From Pseudomonas fragi (GTDB lineage: Bacteria > Pseudomonadota > Gammaproteobacteria > Pseudomonadales > Pseudomonadaceae), in contig NZ_LT629783.1 in NCBI RefSeq assembly GCF_900105835.1, forward strand, positions 3,990,501 through 4,054,500: 64,000 bases of DNA, in the 5' to 3' direction. A model generated the notes under the pieces. It ran no database searches. It had not been told where the DNA came from and was given only the letters and a program-made list of their open reading frames with translations. The translations under genes and the position numbers were made by a program. Shown here piece by piece: positions 35,601-44,819 of this stretch; the stretch's first letter is position 1; every line of letters begins with the position of its first letter.

Positions 35601-36932
35601 CTACAACGCTGACTTGGTCGACCCGGACGTTTCGGGGGTTGTGTAGACGGGCGCAAAGCCACCGCCGGAGGTGCGAAAGTTGGTGGTTTGGCCCTGATAC
35701 ATGCGGGCGCTCACCCATTGCACCTTGGCGTCATAAGCGTACACGCGGAGGTCGAACTTCATGGGTATGGGCAAGTTGACCTCCCCGGTTGATCTATCGC
35801 TTGGTTTGACAATCGCCTGCGCCACATAGTCGCCCGCCAGGATATCCTGCCAGACTCCTCGGGTGAGCTTGTCGCCCCGGTAAGCAGCTCGGCTGCCAAA
35901 TCCTGCAACTGGTTTGAAGAAAAGACTGCGGCGCGCCGTCCATAGACGCTGCTGATCGCTGGCCCTAACCACTTCTGTGTGGGGAACGTGCTCCAACAAC
36001 ACTTCTTGGATGGCTTGTGGCACACCGAGAGACTCTAACTGCGCCGCGTCGCTGAAGAGGGCTAGCCGGCGTTTGTCGGCATAAAGGGCATGGGATTGAG
36101 GATGCGGCGTCAACACAACGCCTTGATGGAGATATGCCTCGCGCAAAGCCGCACTGGTGGGTTGCTCCAGGTAGAAGTCTGTCAGCCGGTTGTACACCAG
36201 ATCAATGACTAGATCGTCGTGCCATAAGGCGCTTTCACGCCAGTCCAGAGTGGCCGGATCGGCAATGACTGCACGTATGCCGTGTCGTTCGAATAATTGT
36301 TGGAAGAGCAAAAACTCAGGGTACAAATATTGATCCTGAGGTGATGAGTCGACGATGGCAATGGTTTTTAGCGGCCCACTACGTCCGGCAAGCAGCCACT
36401 CGTGACGGAACATCTCCACCATGGATTTTTCGAAGAATTCAATCTGGGCCAGCGTGGGTGCCATCGCCCCCAATTCAGCACAGCAAGCCCGGTGTGCCCG
36501 GGCCATCACGGCATTGAGCATCGCGCCACCGGCGTTGGTGTTGATCTCGATGAGTCCGAGGGGGCCGTCGTTGAGGTGGAAGTCATAGCCAAAGAAAACG
36601 CCAAGCGGACCCGTCGAGGTCAGCTGCGCGACGGTTGGCGCCCCCGCCAGGACAAGCTCGCGGTATGCGGGCATGGCCACCACAGACTCAACAGCCCTTA
36701 CGACTTCCGCCATGCGCTGTATCTGCTGCGCCGCCACGAATACAGGCTGGGAGGCAAACAGGTAGGGGCAGCGCTGTCGAACCATCGTCGACAGCGCTGC
36801 CGTACCCAGCTCCGAGTCCAGCGCATGAGCCAATGCATTCTGGTCAAGGCTGAGACAGAAGCACTCCTGGTTCAATAACTCAACAGCGCCGCTTGATGCG
36901 CAAAGGTCTTGCGGCGGCAAGCTGGTATTCAT
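35601..36932 (-). CDS. ATP-grasp fold protein of unknown substrate
   Basis: A 443-aa protein. The C-terminal half shows ATP-grasp traits: RRSLFFKPVAGFGSRAAYRGD (ATP Lys and flexible loop), GDYVAQAIVKPSDR (adenine contact) and MKFDLRVYAYDAKVQWVSARMYQGQTTNFRTSGGGFAPVY (metal and substrate region). The N-terminal half has FFGYDFHLNDGPLGLIEINTNAGGAM. Such enzymes join a carboxylate to an amine or thiol through an acyl-phosphate. The partner substrate is unknown. The start at MNTSLPPQDL is a choice (an ATG two codons upstream is equal); the longer frame is not credible. Divergent from a putative nuclease gene. Confidence 0.7.
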   Translation of the reverse strand: MNTSLPPQDLCASSGAVELLNQECFCLSLDQNALAHALDSELGTAALSTMVRQRCPYLFASQPVFVAAQQIQRMAEVVRAVESVVAMPAYRELVLAGAPTVAQLTSTGPLGVFFGYDFHLNDGPLGLIEINTNAGGAMLNAVMARAHRACCAELGAMAPTLAQIEFFEKSMVEMFRHEWLLAGRSGPLKTIAIVDSSPQDQYLYPEFLLFQQLFERHGIRAVIADPATLDWRESALWHDDLVIDLVYNRLTDFYLEQPTSAALREAYLHQGVVLTPHPQSHALYADKRRLALFSDAAQLESLGVPQAIQEVLLEHVPHTEVVRASDQQRLWTARRSLFFKPVAGFGSRAAYRGDKLTRGVWQDILAGDYVAQAIVKPSDRSTGEVNLPIPMKFDLRVYAYDAKVQWVSARMYQGQTTNFRTSGGGFAPVYTTPETSGSTKSAL

Positions 36933-37115
36933 AACCATGTACCGACCCAGGTAAGGCTGCGTTGAACGTGAAAATTCGGTCCCGTGCGTTGATACATACC
37001 ATAGTAATCGCGCAGCCCGAAAAATGAAAATCCCCGGTGCGGCCCGCTGGTGGCCTTGTCGCTGAATACGACAAAGTTCGATACAGTCAAGCGAACTGAA
37101 ACGGACGGAAATCCA

Positions 37116-38378
37116 ATGCATAACACCGTTGCCCTACTGATTGACTACTGGAAGGCAGATCCCCACGGCACGTACAACACCTGGTTTCTCTGGGAGGAAC
37201 GCCTGAAGAACTTTCGCTCGATCCGGCGGGGTATTGGCCAGGTGGTACGCGATATCGATGCGGGAACTTTCGGAAATGCTTATCGAGGCTCGTCCTTGCA
37301 GACGGTCGTGGGGTCGGTTGCTGAGCAACGGCAAATATTCAAAGGCGCTGACCATGCTTTCTTGTGGAAACCCAAACTGCGCATCCCGGATATTTATGAG
37401 CATGAGATCAATCAACGCGCTTTTGCGAGGCTGCTGAATGCCTGCGACTGCTGCGACACTGCGGAGGCCGTGATTGAAGCGATCCAAAAGATCGATGCGC
37501 TCAAGATCAAGGGCCTGGGACCAGCCGTCGCCAATCTGCTCTATTTTATTCATCCGACTCTGGTTTGTCCCTTCAATACGGCTATCGTCAACGGTTTCAA
37601 TGCTGTCACGGGAAGCAACGTGAAGTTGGGCCGATGGGACCATTACCTCTCCATGCGCGAGGGACTGATTCGCCTGAACGAACAACACCGCCACAAGCTG
37701 TCCAATGATTTGGGTGCTATCGCCGGCTTGATGTTTGATGTCGGCAGCGGCCGCTACGCTGCGCCCCCGCGTCTGGAGGACCCTGGCGTGATTGCCCTGT
37801 GGGAGCGCGATCTGCAACGCGTCCGTGAAGAGTCGGCCGCCGCGCAAAAGCAGTGGCTGCTGGCTCGGGAGAGTGATGCCACCCATACCCAGATCCAAGG
37901 CTGGTTGCGAGACATGGGCATGTCGCTGGGCTTCGATGTCTGGATTGCATCGAATGATCGCGGACGCGAACACGCAGACGGTTTTCTGGGGGACGGCTGC
38001 CTGCAGCAATGGCCGGGTGGCAATGGGCAAGGTCTGGATTCGGTTCGACTGATTGACGTCGTCTGGCTCGAGCGGGGCAGCGCACAGGTTGCAGCGGCGT
38101 TTGAAGTCGAGCACTCCACATCCATTTACTCGGGGATCGTACGCATGCTAGACCTTGCCCTGGGTACGCAGGTAGGCGCCGCCAGCACCTTGTTTCTGGT
38201 CGCCCCCGACAATCGCCGCGATGAGGTTGCGCGGCAACTCAAGAGACCCGCTTTCTCGCGGGTATCCGAGCTGGGCATCCGGTATCTTCCCTACAGCCAA
38301 CTTAAAGAGCATAGGGAAACGATTGGGCGATTCGGCTCCAGTATCAAACCGTTGATGGAGATTTCCCAACTGCTCTAA
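37116..38378 (+). CDS. putative PD-(D/E)XK nuclease with HhH-like N-terminal domain
   Basis: A 420-aa soluble protein. Residues 129-145 (KIKGLGPAVANLLYFI) resemble a helix-hairpin-helix and continue into HPTLVCPFNTAIVNGF. The C-terminal third has RLIDVVWLERG...VAAAFEVEHSTSIYSGIVRMLDL, a beta-strand Asp314 followed by Glu330-x-Glu332 as in the ExE variant of the PD-(D/E)XK fold (BamHI uses such a pair). A restriction-endonuclease-like role is likely, but there is no methyltransferase neighbour. The start is chosen at MHNTVALL after ACGGA; an in-frame upstream ATG at 37050 is possible. Divergent from the ATP-grasp gene. Confidence 0.65.
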   Translation: MHNTVALLIDYWKADPHGTYNTWFLWEERLKNFRSIRRGIGQVVRDIDAGTFGNAYRGSSLQTVVGSVAEQRQIFKGADHAFLWKPKLRIPDIYEHEINQRAFARLLNACDCCDTAEAVIEAIQKIDALKIKGLGPAVANLLYFIHPTLVCPFNTAIVNGFNAVTGSNVKLGRWDHYLSMREGLIRLNEQHRHKLSNDLGAIAGLMFDVGSGRYAAPPRLEDPGVIALWERDLQRVREESAAAQKQWLLARESDATHTQIQGWLRDMGMSLGFDVWIASNDRGREHADGFLGDGCLQQWPGGNGQGLDSVRLIDVVWLERGSAQVAAAFEVEHSTSIYSGIVRMLDLALGTQVGAASTLFLVAPDNRRDEVARQLKRPAFSRVSELGIRYLPYSQLKEHRETIGRFGSSIKPLMEISQLL

Positions 38379-38842
38379 CTTTTCCTGGCCGAGGCTTGGC
38401 GGACTGCTTCATAAGCCGGAAATACCAATGTGAAAGGCGTTTCGCCATCCTTTTGGCTGCGCACCCGGACTTGTCCGCCATGGGACAACATGATGGAACG
38501 CACAATGGCCAGGCCGAGCCCGGTACCGCCACCGGAGCGCGCACGGCCGGAAAACGCAGTAAAAGCGATCAAAGACCCGCTCCAGATGGGCTGGGGCGAT
38601 TCCCTCACCCACGTTGGTCACCGCCAAGGTAACGCTTGGGCCTTCTGCAGCGATGGCTAAGGTGACCTTTGAATTGGAAGCGGCATGACGGACAGCGTTA
38701 GACACCAGATTGGTGATTGCACGCTGCACCAGCAAACGGTCTCCCAAGATTTTTGCATCTCCGGTCACTTCCAAAACGATGCCCTTGTCTTCAGCGATCA
38801 GAGACAAATAGTCAGTTACCCGATTCGCTTCGTGAGTGATCG
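38375..38842 (-). pseudogene. heavy-metal sensor histidine kinase remnant
   Basis: The C-terminal ATPase part of a CopS/IrlS-type kinase in two frames. One carries VTDYLSLIAEDKGIVLEVTG, the N box TNLVSNAVRHA, NVGEGIAPAHLERVFDRFY. After a frameshift near 38560 the other carries SGGGTGLGLAIVRSIMLSHGG to the stop. The sensor and His parts are missing. Upstream (about 38843-38960) a different short reverse frame ends in KIREARNAACEQAFSLLFQKPVMFDT, another truncated gene I cannot name. This is a leftover of an older metal-resistance locus, distinct from the intact copS. Confidence 0.75.
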
Positions 38843-38973
38843 CTATGTGTCGAACATGACGGGTTTCTGAAACAGCAGGCTAAACGCCTGCTCGCAGGCG
38901 GCGTTGCGGGCTTCGCGGATTTTTTCCAGGGCTTGGGTCACGCTCCCTGCGGCTGCACGCGACGGTCAAACCG

Positions 38974-40017
38974 TCAAGGCGTCACGCTGATGCCGTTGGG
39001 GCCCTTGCCTACAGGAACGGTCTTCGTGACCTTGCGGTCCTTCACGTCGAGCACTGAGACCGAGTTGGCGTAGGTGTTGGTAACGTATGCGTACCGTCCG
39101 TCACGGTCGACGACCACGCCATGAGCACCGGCGCCAGTCACGACTGTCTTTACGACCTTGAAGCTCTCAAGATCGATCAGGCTGACGGTGCGGCCAGGCT
39201 TCTTGCTCGTACCCTGGTTGGCCACCAGCAGCATGCGCGAATTGGGCGTGGCGTACAGCTGGATAGGCACCGTTCCGACGGCGACCTTGCGAATCACCTG
39301 GCGCGTGGCCGGGTCTATCACGGCGACTGCGTTTTCCTCCGACAGCGACACCAAGACAAGACGACCGTCCGGCGTGAAGCCGACTTGAGCCGGACCCTTG
39401 CCTACCTGCACCTGCGCGATCTCCTTCTGGCTGACGGTATCAATGACCGACACCGTGCCGCCCTTGAGGTTGGCGACGTAGGCCTGCTTGCCGTCCGGAC
39501 TGATGCGAAGACCGTGGGGAAACTTACCGACCGGAATTGTGGCGACAACACTCTGCGCCGATGTGTCAATCACACTCACCGTGTCGTCGCCGCCGTTGGT
39601 GACGTAGGCAAAGCGGCCATCTGGCGACACCACCACATGGGCCGGGTGCGTGCCGACCGGCACCTTGGCGATTACCGCGTCACTACTGGTATCAATGGCC
39701 CAAACGGCTCCTACCGTCGCCATCGCGCTGTGTTCACCTTTGACCATTTCCTTATGCACAGAGCCAGCCGCCTGATCAGGCTCGCCGTTATTGGTCACCC
39801 ATACGACCTTTCCGTCGGGCGATACCTGCACGTTGTGCGGTGTCTTGCCGACGCGCACGCTTGCCAGTGTCTTGAACGTCGCGGCATCGAGCACGCTGAC
39901 CGTGTCAGCGCCCTCATTGGCCACATACACCTTGTCAGCGGCCCATGTAGCGCCGGACCAGGCCAGCAGCCCGATCTGTATTGCCGTTAAAAACCACTTA
40001 CCTTTACTTGTCAGCAT
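38974..40017 (-). CDS. YVTN-family beta-propeller protein, periplasmic
   Basis: A 347-aa protein. A signal peptide ends near ATWAADK, followed by about seven propeller blades each carrying VSPDGxxxYVTN-type motifs (VYVANEGADTVSVLDAATFKTLASVRVGKTPHNVQVSPDGK). Such proteins are found in metal-resistance and periplasmic redox loci; its function is not established. It is downstream of the copper ATPase gene on the same strand and may be part of that transcript. Confidence 0.85.
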   Translation of the reverse strand: MLTSKGKWFLTAIQIGLLAWSGATWAADKVYVANEGADTVSVLDAATFKTLASVRVGKTPHNVQVSPDGKVVWVTNNGEPDQAAGSVHKEMVKGEHSAMATVGAVWAIDTSSDAVIAKVPVGTHPAHVVVSPDGRFAYVTNGGDDTVSVIDTSAQSVVATIPVGKFPHGLRISPDGKQAYVANLKGGTVSVIDTVSQKEIAQVQVGKGPAQVGFTPDGRLVLVSLSEENAVAVIDPATRQVIRKVAVGTVPIQLYATPNSRMLLVANQGTSKKPGRTVSLIDLESFKVVKTVVTGAGAHGVVVDRDGRYAYVTNTYANSVSVLDVKDRKVTKTVPVGKGPNGISVTP

Positions 40018-40170
40018 GATTAATCCTTATTGAGAAAATAAAACTTCTATCGTCAGGCCTCAGCCTGCGGCGGCCCGTCTTGGATGCCATTACCGGCCAC
40101 GCCGCCTCTAATCTTGTGATTCACCTCCTTGACCGTGACAGCCGCCGTTGATACCACCAAAACAGCGGAG

Positions 40171-42507
40171 TCATACGCGTCTGTTTCGCAGCCGCAAAGC
40201 GTTGCCGATCACCGACACCGAACTCAAGCTCATGGCCAGCGCGGCAATCAGCGGCGACAGCAGCCAGCCGGTCAGCGGATACAGCACGCCGGCCGCAATC
40301 GGGATGCCCAGCGCGTTGTACAAAAAGGCAAACATCAGGTTTTGCTTCATGTTGCCCACCGTGGCTTCCGACAATGCGCGCGCAATCGCAATCCCGCGCA
40401 GATCGCCCTTGACCAGCGTGATCTGGGCGCTGTTCATCGCCACGTCGGTCCCGGTGCCCATGGCCACGCCGACATCGGCCTTGGCCAGCGCCGGCGCGTC
40501 GTTGATGCCGTCGCCCGCCATGGCCACCACGCGGCCTTCCTTTTGCAACCTTTCCACCAGCAGCAGCTTGTCGGCCGGCTTGACCTCGCCATGCACCTCG
40601 TCGATGCCCAGGCGGGCTGCAACAGCCTTGGCCGTGGTCAGGCCGTCGCCGGTCGCCATCACGATGCGCAGCCCCGAAGCCTTGAGCGTCGCCAAGGCTT
40701 CCGGCGTGCTGGCTTTGATCGGGTCGGACACGGCCAGCAGGCCCATCAGCTGGCCATCGACTGCCAGGTGCATCACGCTGGCGCCTTCTGCGCGCAAGGC
40801 CTCGGCCTGCGGCACCAGGGCAGCGACCGAGACGCCGATCTGCTCCATCAGCGTGGTGTTGCCCAGCGCCAGTTGACGCCCTGCCACCTGCCCACGCACG
40901 CCGATGCCCGAGCCGGACTCGAAATTCTCGGGCTTGTCGAGCAGCATGCCGCGCTCGCGGGCGGCGCGCACGATGGTTTCGGCCAGCGGGTGCTCGCTGC
41001 CCTGGTCCAGGCTGGCGGCCAGGCGCAGCACCTCGTCGGCATCAAAGCCGGGCGCAGGCACGGCGCGCTCGAACGTCGGACGGCCCTCGGTCAGGGTGCC
41101 GGTCTTGTCGATGATGAGGGTGTCGATTTTTCGCATGTTTTCGATCGCTGCAGCATCGCGGAACAGCACGCCGTGCGTTGCGCCGCGACCGGTGGCGACC
41201 ATGATGGACATCGGCGTGGCCAGGCCCAGCGCGCAGGGGCAGGCAATGATCAGCACCGACACCGCGTTGATCAGGCCGAACACCCAGCGCGGCTCGGGAC
41301 CGAACAGGCCCCAGCCGAGGAAGGCCAGCAGGGCGATCCCCATAACGGTGACGACAAAGTAGCCCGCCACGACGTCGGCCATGCGCTGCATCGGCGCCCG
41401 GGAACGCTGGGCCTGCGCCACCATCTGCACGATCTGGGCCAGCATTGTGGTCGCGCCTACATGTTCAGAGCGCATCACCAGTGCGCCGCTGGTGTTGAGC
41501 GTGGCGCCGATCACCTTGTCGCCCACGCGCTTGGTGACCGGTATCGGCTCGCCCGTGAGCATGGATTCATCGACCGAGCTGCCGCCTTCAGTTACCACGC
41601 CGTCCACTGGCACCTTCTCGCCAGGACGAACGCGCAGCAAGTCGTCCACATGTACATGGTTCAGCGGGATATCCTCTTCGGTGCCGTCCTCCCGGATGCG
41701 GCGGGCGGTCTTGGGCGCCAGGCCCAGCAGCGACTTGATGGCCGCCGAGGTCTGCGACCGGGCCTTGAGTTCGAGCACCTGGCCCAGCAGCGTGAGCGAG
41801 ATGATCACGGCGGCCGCTTCAAAGTACACGGCGACGCGGCCCATGGAGATGAACGAGGCCGGGAACACCTGCGGCGTGACCGTCGCGACCACGCTATAGA
41901 CGAAAGCCGCACCGGTGCCCAGACCAATCAAGGTCCACATGTTCGGACTGAGGTTCACCACGGACTGCCACCCGCGCGTAAAGAACGGCCATCCGGCCCA
42001 CAGGACGATGGGGATCGACAGCACCAGTTCGACCCAGCTCTGCACGGTCATGTCCATCCACTGGAAACGGTGGCCGAACATGGCGAGAACAAAGACCATG
42101 CCTGTCAGCGGCAAGGTCCACCAGAAGCGGCGCTGAAAATCGCGCAATTCGGGGTTCTCATCGTCGTCGAGTTCCGGCAGCAAGGGCTCCAGCGACATGC
42201 CGCATTTGGGGCAGTTGCCCGGATGGTCCTGACGTATCTCGGGGTGCATCGGGCAGGTGTAGATGGTGCCGGCGGCCGCTGGCGCTGTCTCCGCCGGTGG
42301 TGCCAGCGTGAGGTATTGCAGCGGATTCGCCGCAAACTTGCCCTGACACTTGGTGCTGCAGAAGTAATAAGGCCGGCCCTCGTGCGTTAACTTGTGAACA
42401 GACTGCTCCGTGACGGTCATGCCGCACACCGGATCACGTAGACCTTCACCTTGGGGGTTTAATGGATGGGAGTGACTATGGTCGTGGTGGCTCGTGTTGG
42501 TGGCCAT
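40171..42507 (-). CDS. copA: P1B-type copper-exporting ATPase
   Basis: A 778-aa inner-membrane pump. The N-terminus is His-rich (HHDHSHSH), followed by a YHS domain (DPVCGMTV...[12 protein letters not shown]), a heavy-metal-binding CPMHPEI...[10 protein letters not shown] motif and about eight spans. The ion-binding CPC is in [15 protein letters not shown]. The phosphorylation site is DKTGTLTEG, with the SEHPLAE nucleotide site and [16 protein letters not shown]. No classical CxxC HMA domain is present, as in the CopF/CopA2 group. The gene is noticeably richer in GC than its neighbours, suggesting separate origin. Reverse operon with DUF2933 and cupredoxin genes. Confidence 0.93.
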   Translation of the reverse strand: MATNTSHHDHSHSHPLNPQGEGLRDPVCGMTVTEQSVHKLTHEGRPYYFCSTKCQGKFAANPLQYLTLAPPAETAPAAAGTIYTCPMHPEIRQDHPGNCPKCGMSLEPLLPELDDDENPELRDFQRRFWWTLPLTGMVFVLAMFGHRFQWMDMTVQSWVELVLSIPIVLWAGWPFFTRGWQSVVNLSPNMWTLIGLGTGAAFVYSVVATVTPQVFPASFISMGRVAVYFEAAAVIISLTLLGQVLELKARSQTSAAIKSLLGLAPKTARRIREDGTEEDIPLNHVHVDDLLRVRPGEKVPVDGVVTEGGSSVDESMLTGEPIPVTKRVGDKVIGATLNTSGALVMRSEHVGATTMLAQIVQMVAQAQRSRAPMQRMADVVAGYFVVTVMGIALLAFLGWGLFGPEPRWVFGLINAVSVLIIACPCALGLATPMSIMVATGRGATHGVLFRDAAAIENMRKIDTLIIDKTGTLTEGRPTFERAVPAPGFDADEVLRLAASLDQGSEHPLAETIVRAARERGMLLDKPENFESGSGIGVRGQVAGRQLALGNTTLMEQIGVSVAALVPQAEALRAEGASVMHLAVDGQLMGLLAVSDPIKASTPEALATLKASGLRIVMATGDGLTTAKAVAARLGIDEVHGEVKPADKLLLVERLQKEGRVVAMAGDGINDAPALAKADVGVAMGTGTDVAMNSAQITLVKGDLRGIAIARALSEATVGNMKQNLMFAFLYNALGIPIAAGVLYPLTGWLLSPLIAALAMSLSSVSVIGNALRLRNRRV

Positions 42508-42509
42508 GA

Positions 42510-42764
42510 TTATTTTCCGTCCTCATCCTTGTTGGCTTCTGCCTGATCACCATCTCGACCATGCCCTCCATGGCCATGTCCAAAAAAATGCATCAAAGGA
42601 CAAATCAACAGGATCAGATAGGGTAAATCAGGCGAAACATGGCTGAAATGTTCCCTGACCACGTAGAAAGCGCTGATCGCAACCAGCATGATCAGTAAGA
42701 CACCCGTTTTGCTCCTCCAGAAAGACGAAGGAGCGTTTTCAACCGAATGCTGATGGTTAGTCAT
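42510..42764 (-). CDS. DUF2933 membrane protein
   Basis: An 84-aa product: [21 protein letters not shown], then two hydrophobic helices ([30 protein letters not shown]) and a His/Gly tail [15 protein letters not shown]2933 proteins are typical small partners of CopA-type ATPases in copper and silver loci, and the His tail may bind metal. The start at MTNHQ is preferred over longer frames that lack family similarity. The stop lies 2 bp before the copA start. Confidence 0.8.
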   Translation of the reverse strand: MTNHQHSVENAPSSFWRSKTGVLLIMLVAISAFYVVREHFSHVSPDLPYLILLICPLMHFFGHGHGGHGRDGDQAEANKDEDGK

Positions 42765-42861
42765 GATGTAGTCCCCACTGTCCTCGCAAAAGTTGCGGTG
42801 ACGTCTGCGACTGAGAGTAGTCAACGCTCGCTTTGAGGCGGTGATATCGATCAAGCCACGT

Positions 42862-43398
42862 TTACTTCACTTCAAACTGACCAACCATTCCTGATTGGTA
42901 ATGACCTGGTACGTTGCAGGCGAACTCCAGCCCAGCGCTCTTGGTGAACGTCCAAATGAGCTCTTTGGTTGCGCCAGGTTCGATCAAAACACTGTTGGGA
43001 TCGTTGTGCTCCATCCCGACCATCTTCATTCCTCCCATGCTGTGTCCCATATCGTTCATGCTTTGCCCGGACCCAATAGGCGTGAGCGTGCCGTTCTGGA
43101 ACATGGCTGCCATCTCTTTTTGGTGAGCAGCATGTGCAGCTGCGTTACCAATATTGAATTCATGCAGCAGCGAACCTTCGTTGCGCAGGACGAATCGAAC
43201 CGTCTCTCCGGGTTTGACATTGATGTTTTTGGACGCGAAGAAAATGTCGCCCATTTTCACCTCAACGGTGCGGGTAACCTCGGCAGCGGTTCCAGGTTGA
43301 CCAATGTCATCTTTGCCATGCCCCACACTAGCCATGGCTGTAGCACCGAAAAATAGAGCCATTGTCGCGATAACAGGGGTACAAAATTTAGCGTTCAT
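42862..43398 (-). CDS. periplasmic cupredoxin-family copper-binding protein
   Basis: A 178-aa protein with an N-terminal signal ending near AMASVGHG. The type-1 copper ligands are visible: His in SLLHEFNIG, then Cys, His and Met in FACNVPGHYQSGMVGQF. The Met/His-rich insert SMNDMGHSMGGMKMVGMEHND could bind extra copper. It probably buffers or shuttles copper in the periplasm. First gene of the reverse cupredoxin-DUF2933-copA unit, with a CopR-like box 75 bp upstream. Confidence 0.9.
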   Translation of the reverse strand: MNAKFCTPVIATMALFFGATAMASVGHGKDDIGQPGTAAEVTRTVEVKMGDIFFASKNINVKPGETVRFVLRNEGSLLHEFNIGNAAAHAAHQKEMAAMFQNGTLTPIGSGQSMNDMGHSMGGMKMVGMEHNDPNSVLIEPGATKELIWTFTKSAGLEFACNVPGHYQSGMVGQFEVK

Positions 43399-43472
43399 AG
43401 TGACCTCAAGGATGAGCGAGAAAAACACTCGTTATGTTAAAGCGACTGAGCTGCCAGTTAACTGACCTGAGC

Positions 43473-43488
43473 ACTACATTTCTGTCAG
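43473..43488. promoter_or_regulatory. CopR-like box upstream of cupredoxin gene
   Basis: ACTACATTTCTGTCAG matches the site at 44050-44065 in 15 of 16 positions. It lies 75 bp upstream of the cupredoxin start. The reverse complement reads CTGACAGAAATGTAGT, the cop-box pattern of CopR/CusR-type regulators. Confidence 0.7.
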
Positions 43489-43567
43489 TTTTTAAAATAA
43501 ACAACGGCGTCTAAGCGACGTCGTTTGTAATCGCAATTAATTGCGAAAAGCCTTGAAAACAGGATAT

Positions 43568-43921
43568 TTACTGATGGTTTTCTGAAAGCATTAGTTTGTG
43601 TTCGCGTTGCATTTGGTTCAAAACGTCATCGACGATTTTGTCGTGCTTCTCCATCCAGGCGAGATGCTGTTGGGGCGACATTGATGCATCGGGATGGTCT
43701 TGATGGAGTTGGCTCATGATCTCGCCAAGCATTTTCATGTGGTCTGCCATGTGCACATGGCGTTGGCCCGCTGGGGCTTTTTCGGCTTGAATCAGAACGG
43801 TTTCCGCTTTATTACGCATGTTTTCCATGCGTTCCATCACTCGATCTCCGCCGCCCTCAGCCCAAGCCGAGGCCGAGAGCAGGATCGAGCCAACCAGAAA
43901 CACGGTTTTGAGATAGCTCAT
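43568..43921 (-). CDS. periplasmic Met/His-rich protein of copper locus
   Basis: A 117-aa product. MSYLKTVFLVGSILLSASAWAEGG is a signal peptide. The mature part is helical and rich in Met and His (MERMENMRNKAE; HVHMADHMKMLGEIMSQLHQDHPDASMSPQQHLAWMEKHDKI). It resembles small periplasmic metal-binding helical proteins next to cop genes; a role in copper binding is inferred from composition and place. It is divergent from copR, with the CopR-like box at 44050 between them. Confidence 0.75.
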   Translation of the reverse strand: MSYLKTVFLVGSILLSASAWAEGGGDRVMERMENMRNKAETVLIQAEKAPAGQRHVHMADHMKMLGEIMSQLHQDHPDASMSPQQHLAWMEKHDKIVDDVLNQMQREHKLMLSENHQ

Positions 43922-44049
43922 GGGAAGCTCCTTGATAGGGATGGTGTCCGACTCCTGAGGATTTTTCTCTCTGGAGAGTCGGATGAGCACTTGACGGTGT
44001 TCATGGGCAAACTCTAGACAACGCTTGCTGACATCAACCTGAAGCCAGA

Positions 44050-44065
44050 ATTACATTTCTGTCAG
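44050..44065. promoter_or_regulatory. CopR-like box between copR and the Met/His-rich gene
   Basis: ATTACATTTCTGTCAG, 65 bp before the copR start and about 130 bp from the divergent gene. It is the best copy of the three related sites in this locus, suggesting autoregulation by CopR. Confidence 0.75.
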
Positions 44066-44129
44066 TTTCTGGTTGGCTGGGCTAATTCGTTGCAAACTCA
44101 GCCCCATCATCACTTCGAGAGCCACTCCT

Positions 44130-44819
44130 ATGAGACTGCTGGTTGCGGAAGACGAACCGAAAATAGGTATCTACTTGCAACAGGGCCTTACTGAGGCTGG
44201 GTTCAACGTTGATCGTTTCACCAATGGTACTGAGGCCCTGCAACACGCCTTGAGCGAAGCGTATGACCTACTGATTCTTGACGTCATGATGCCCGGTCTG
44301 GATGGGTGGGAAGTGCTTCAGAAGGTGCGTTCGGCAGGAAAAGATGTACCGGTGTTATTTCTGACTGCGCGAGACCGTGTTGAAGATCGCGTTAAGGGGC
44401 TTGAGCTCGGAGCGGATGATTACCTGATCAAGCCCTTCGCATTTTCTGAATTGCTGGCCCGCGTCAGAACACTACTGCGTCGCGGTAATGGCGTGCCCTC
44501 GCCAACCAGTATGAAACTGGCCGACCTAGAGGTTGACCTGCTCAAACGCAGGGCCATTCGGGGGGGAAAACGCATAGACCTGACGGCCAAAGAGTTTGCG
44601 CTGCTGGAGTTGCTGCTCCGTCGCCGGGGCGAAGTGCTGCCGAAGTCGCTCATCGCCTCGCAAGTTTGGGACATGAATTTCGACAGCGATACCAACGTAA
44701 TCGAGGTTGCGGTGCGCAGGCTCAGGGCGAAGATTGATGACAGCTTTGAGGTCAAGCTGATCCACACCGCACGTGGTATGGGCTACATGCTTGATGCACC
44801 GGATTCGGAATCAAAATGA
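44130..44819 (+). CDS. copR: copper-responsive response regulator
   Basis: A 229-aa OmpR/PhoB-type regulator. The receiver domain shows the acidic pocket (VAEDEPK), the phospho-acceptor Asp ([16 protein letters not shown]) and Lys ([10 protein letters not shown]). The C-terminal winged helix is [53 protein letters not shown]. The start is set at [11 protein letters not shown]. Close relatives are CopR/CzcR/CusR. It overlaps the kinase gene by 4 bp. Flanked by copper genes and CopR-like boxes. Confidence 0.92.
   Translation: MRLLVAEDEPKIGIYLQQGLTEAGFNVDRFTNGTEALQHALSEAYDLLILDVMMPGLDGWEVLQKVRSAGKDVPVLFLTARDRVEDRVKGLELGADDYLIKPFAFSELLARVRTLLRRGNGVPSPTSMKLADLEVDLLKRRAIRGGKRIDLTAKEFALLELLLRRRGEVLPKSLIASQVWDMNFDSDTNVIEVAVRRLRAKIDDSFEVKLIHTARGMGYMLDAPDSESK

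Noticed and set aside
40129..42390. A 753-codon forward frame across the copper ATPase gene
   Set aside because: Shadow frame in GC-rich DNA; the reverse-strand ATPase has all catalytic motifs.
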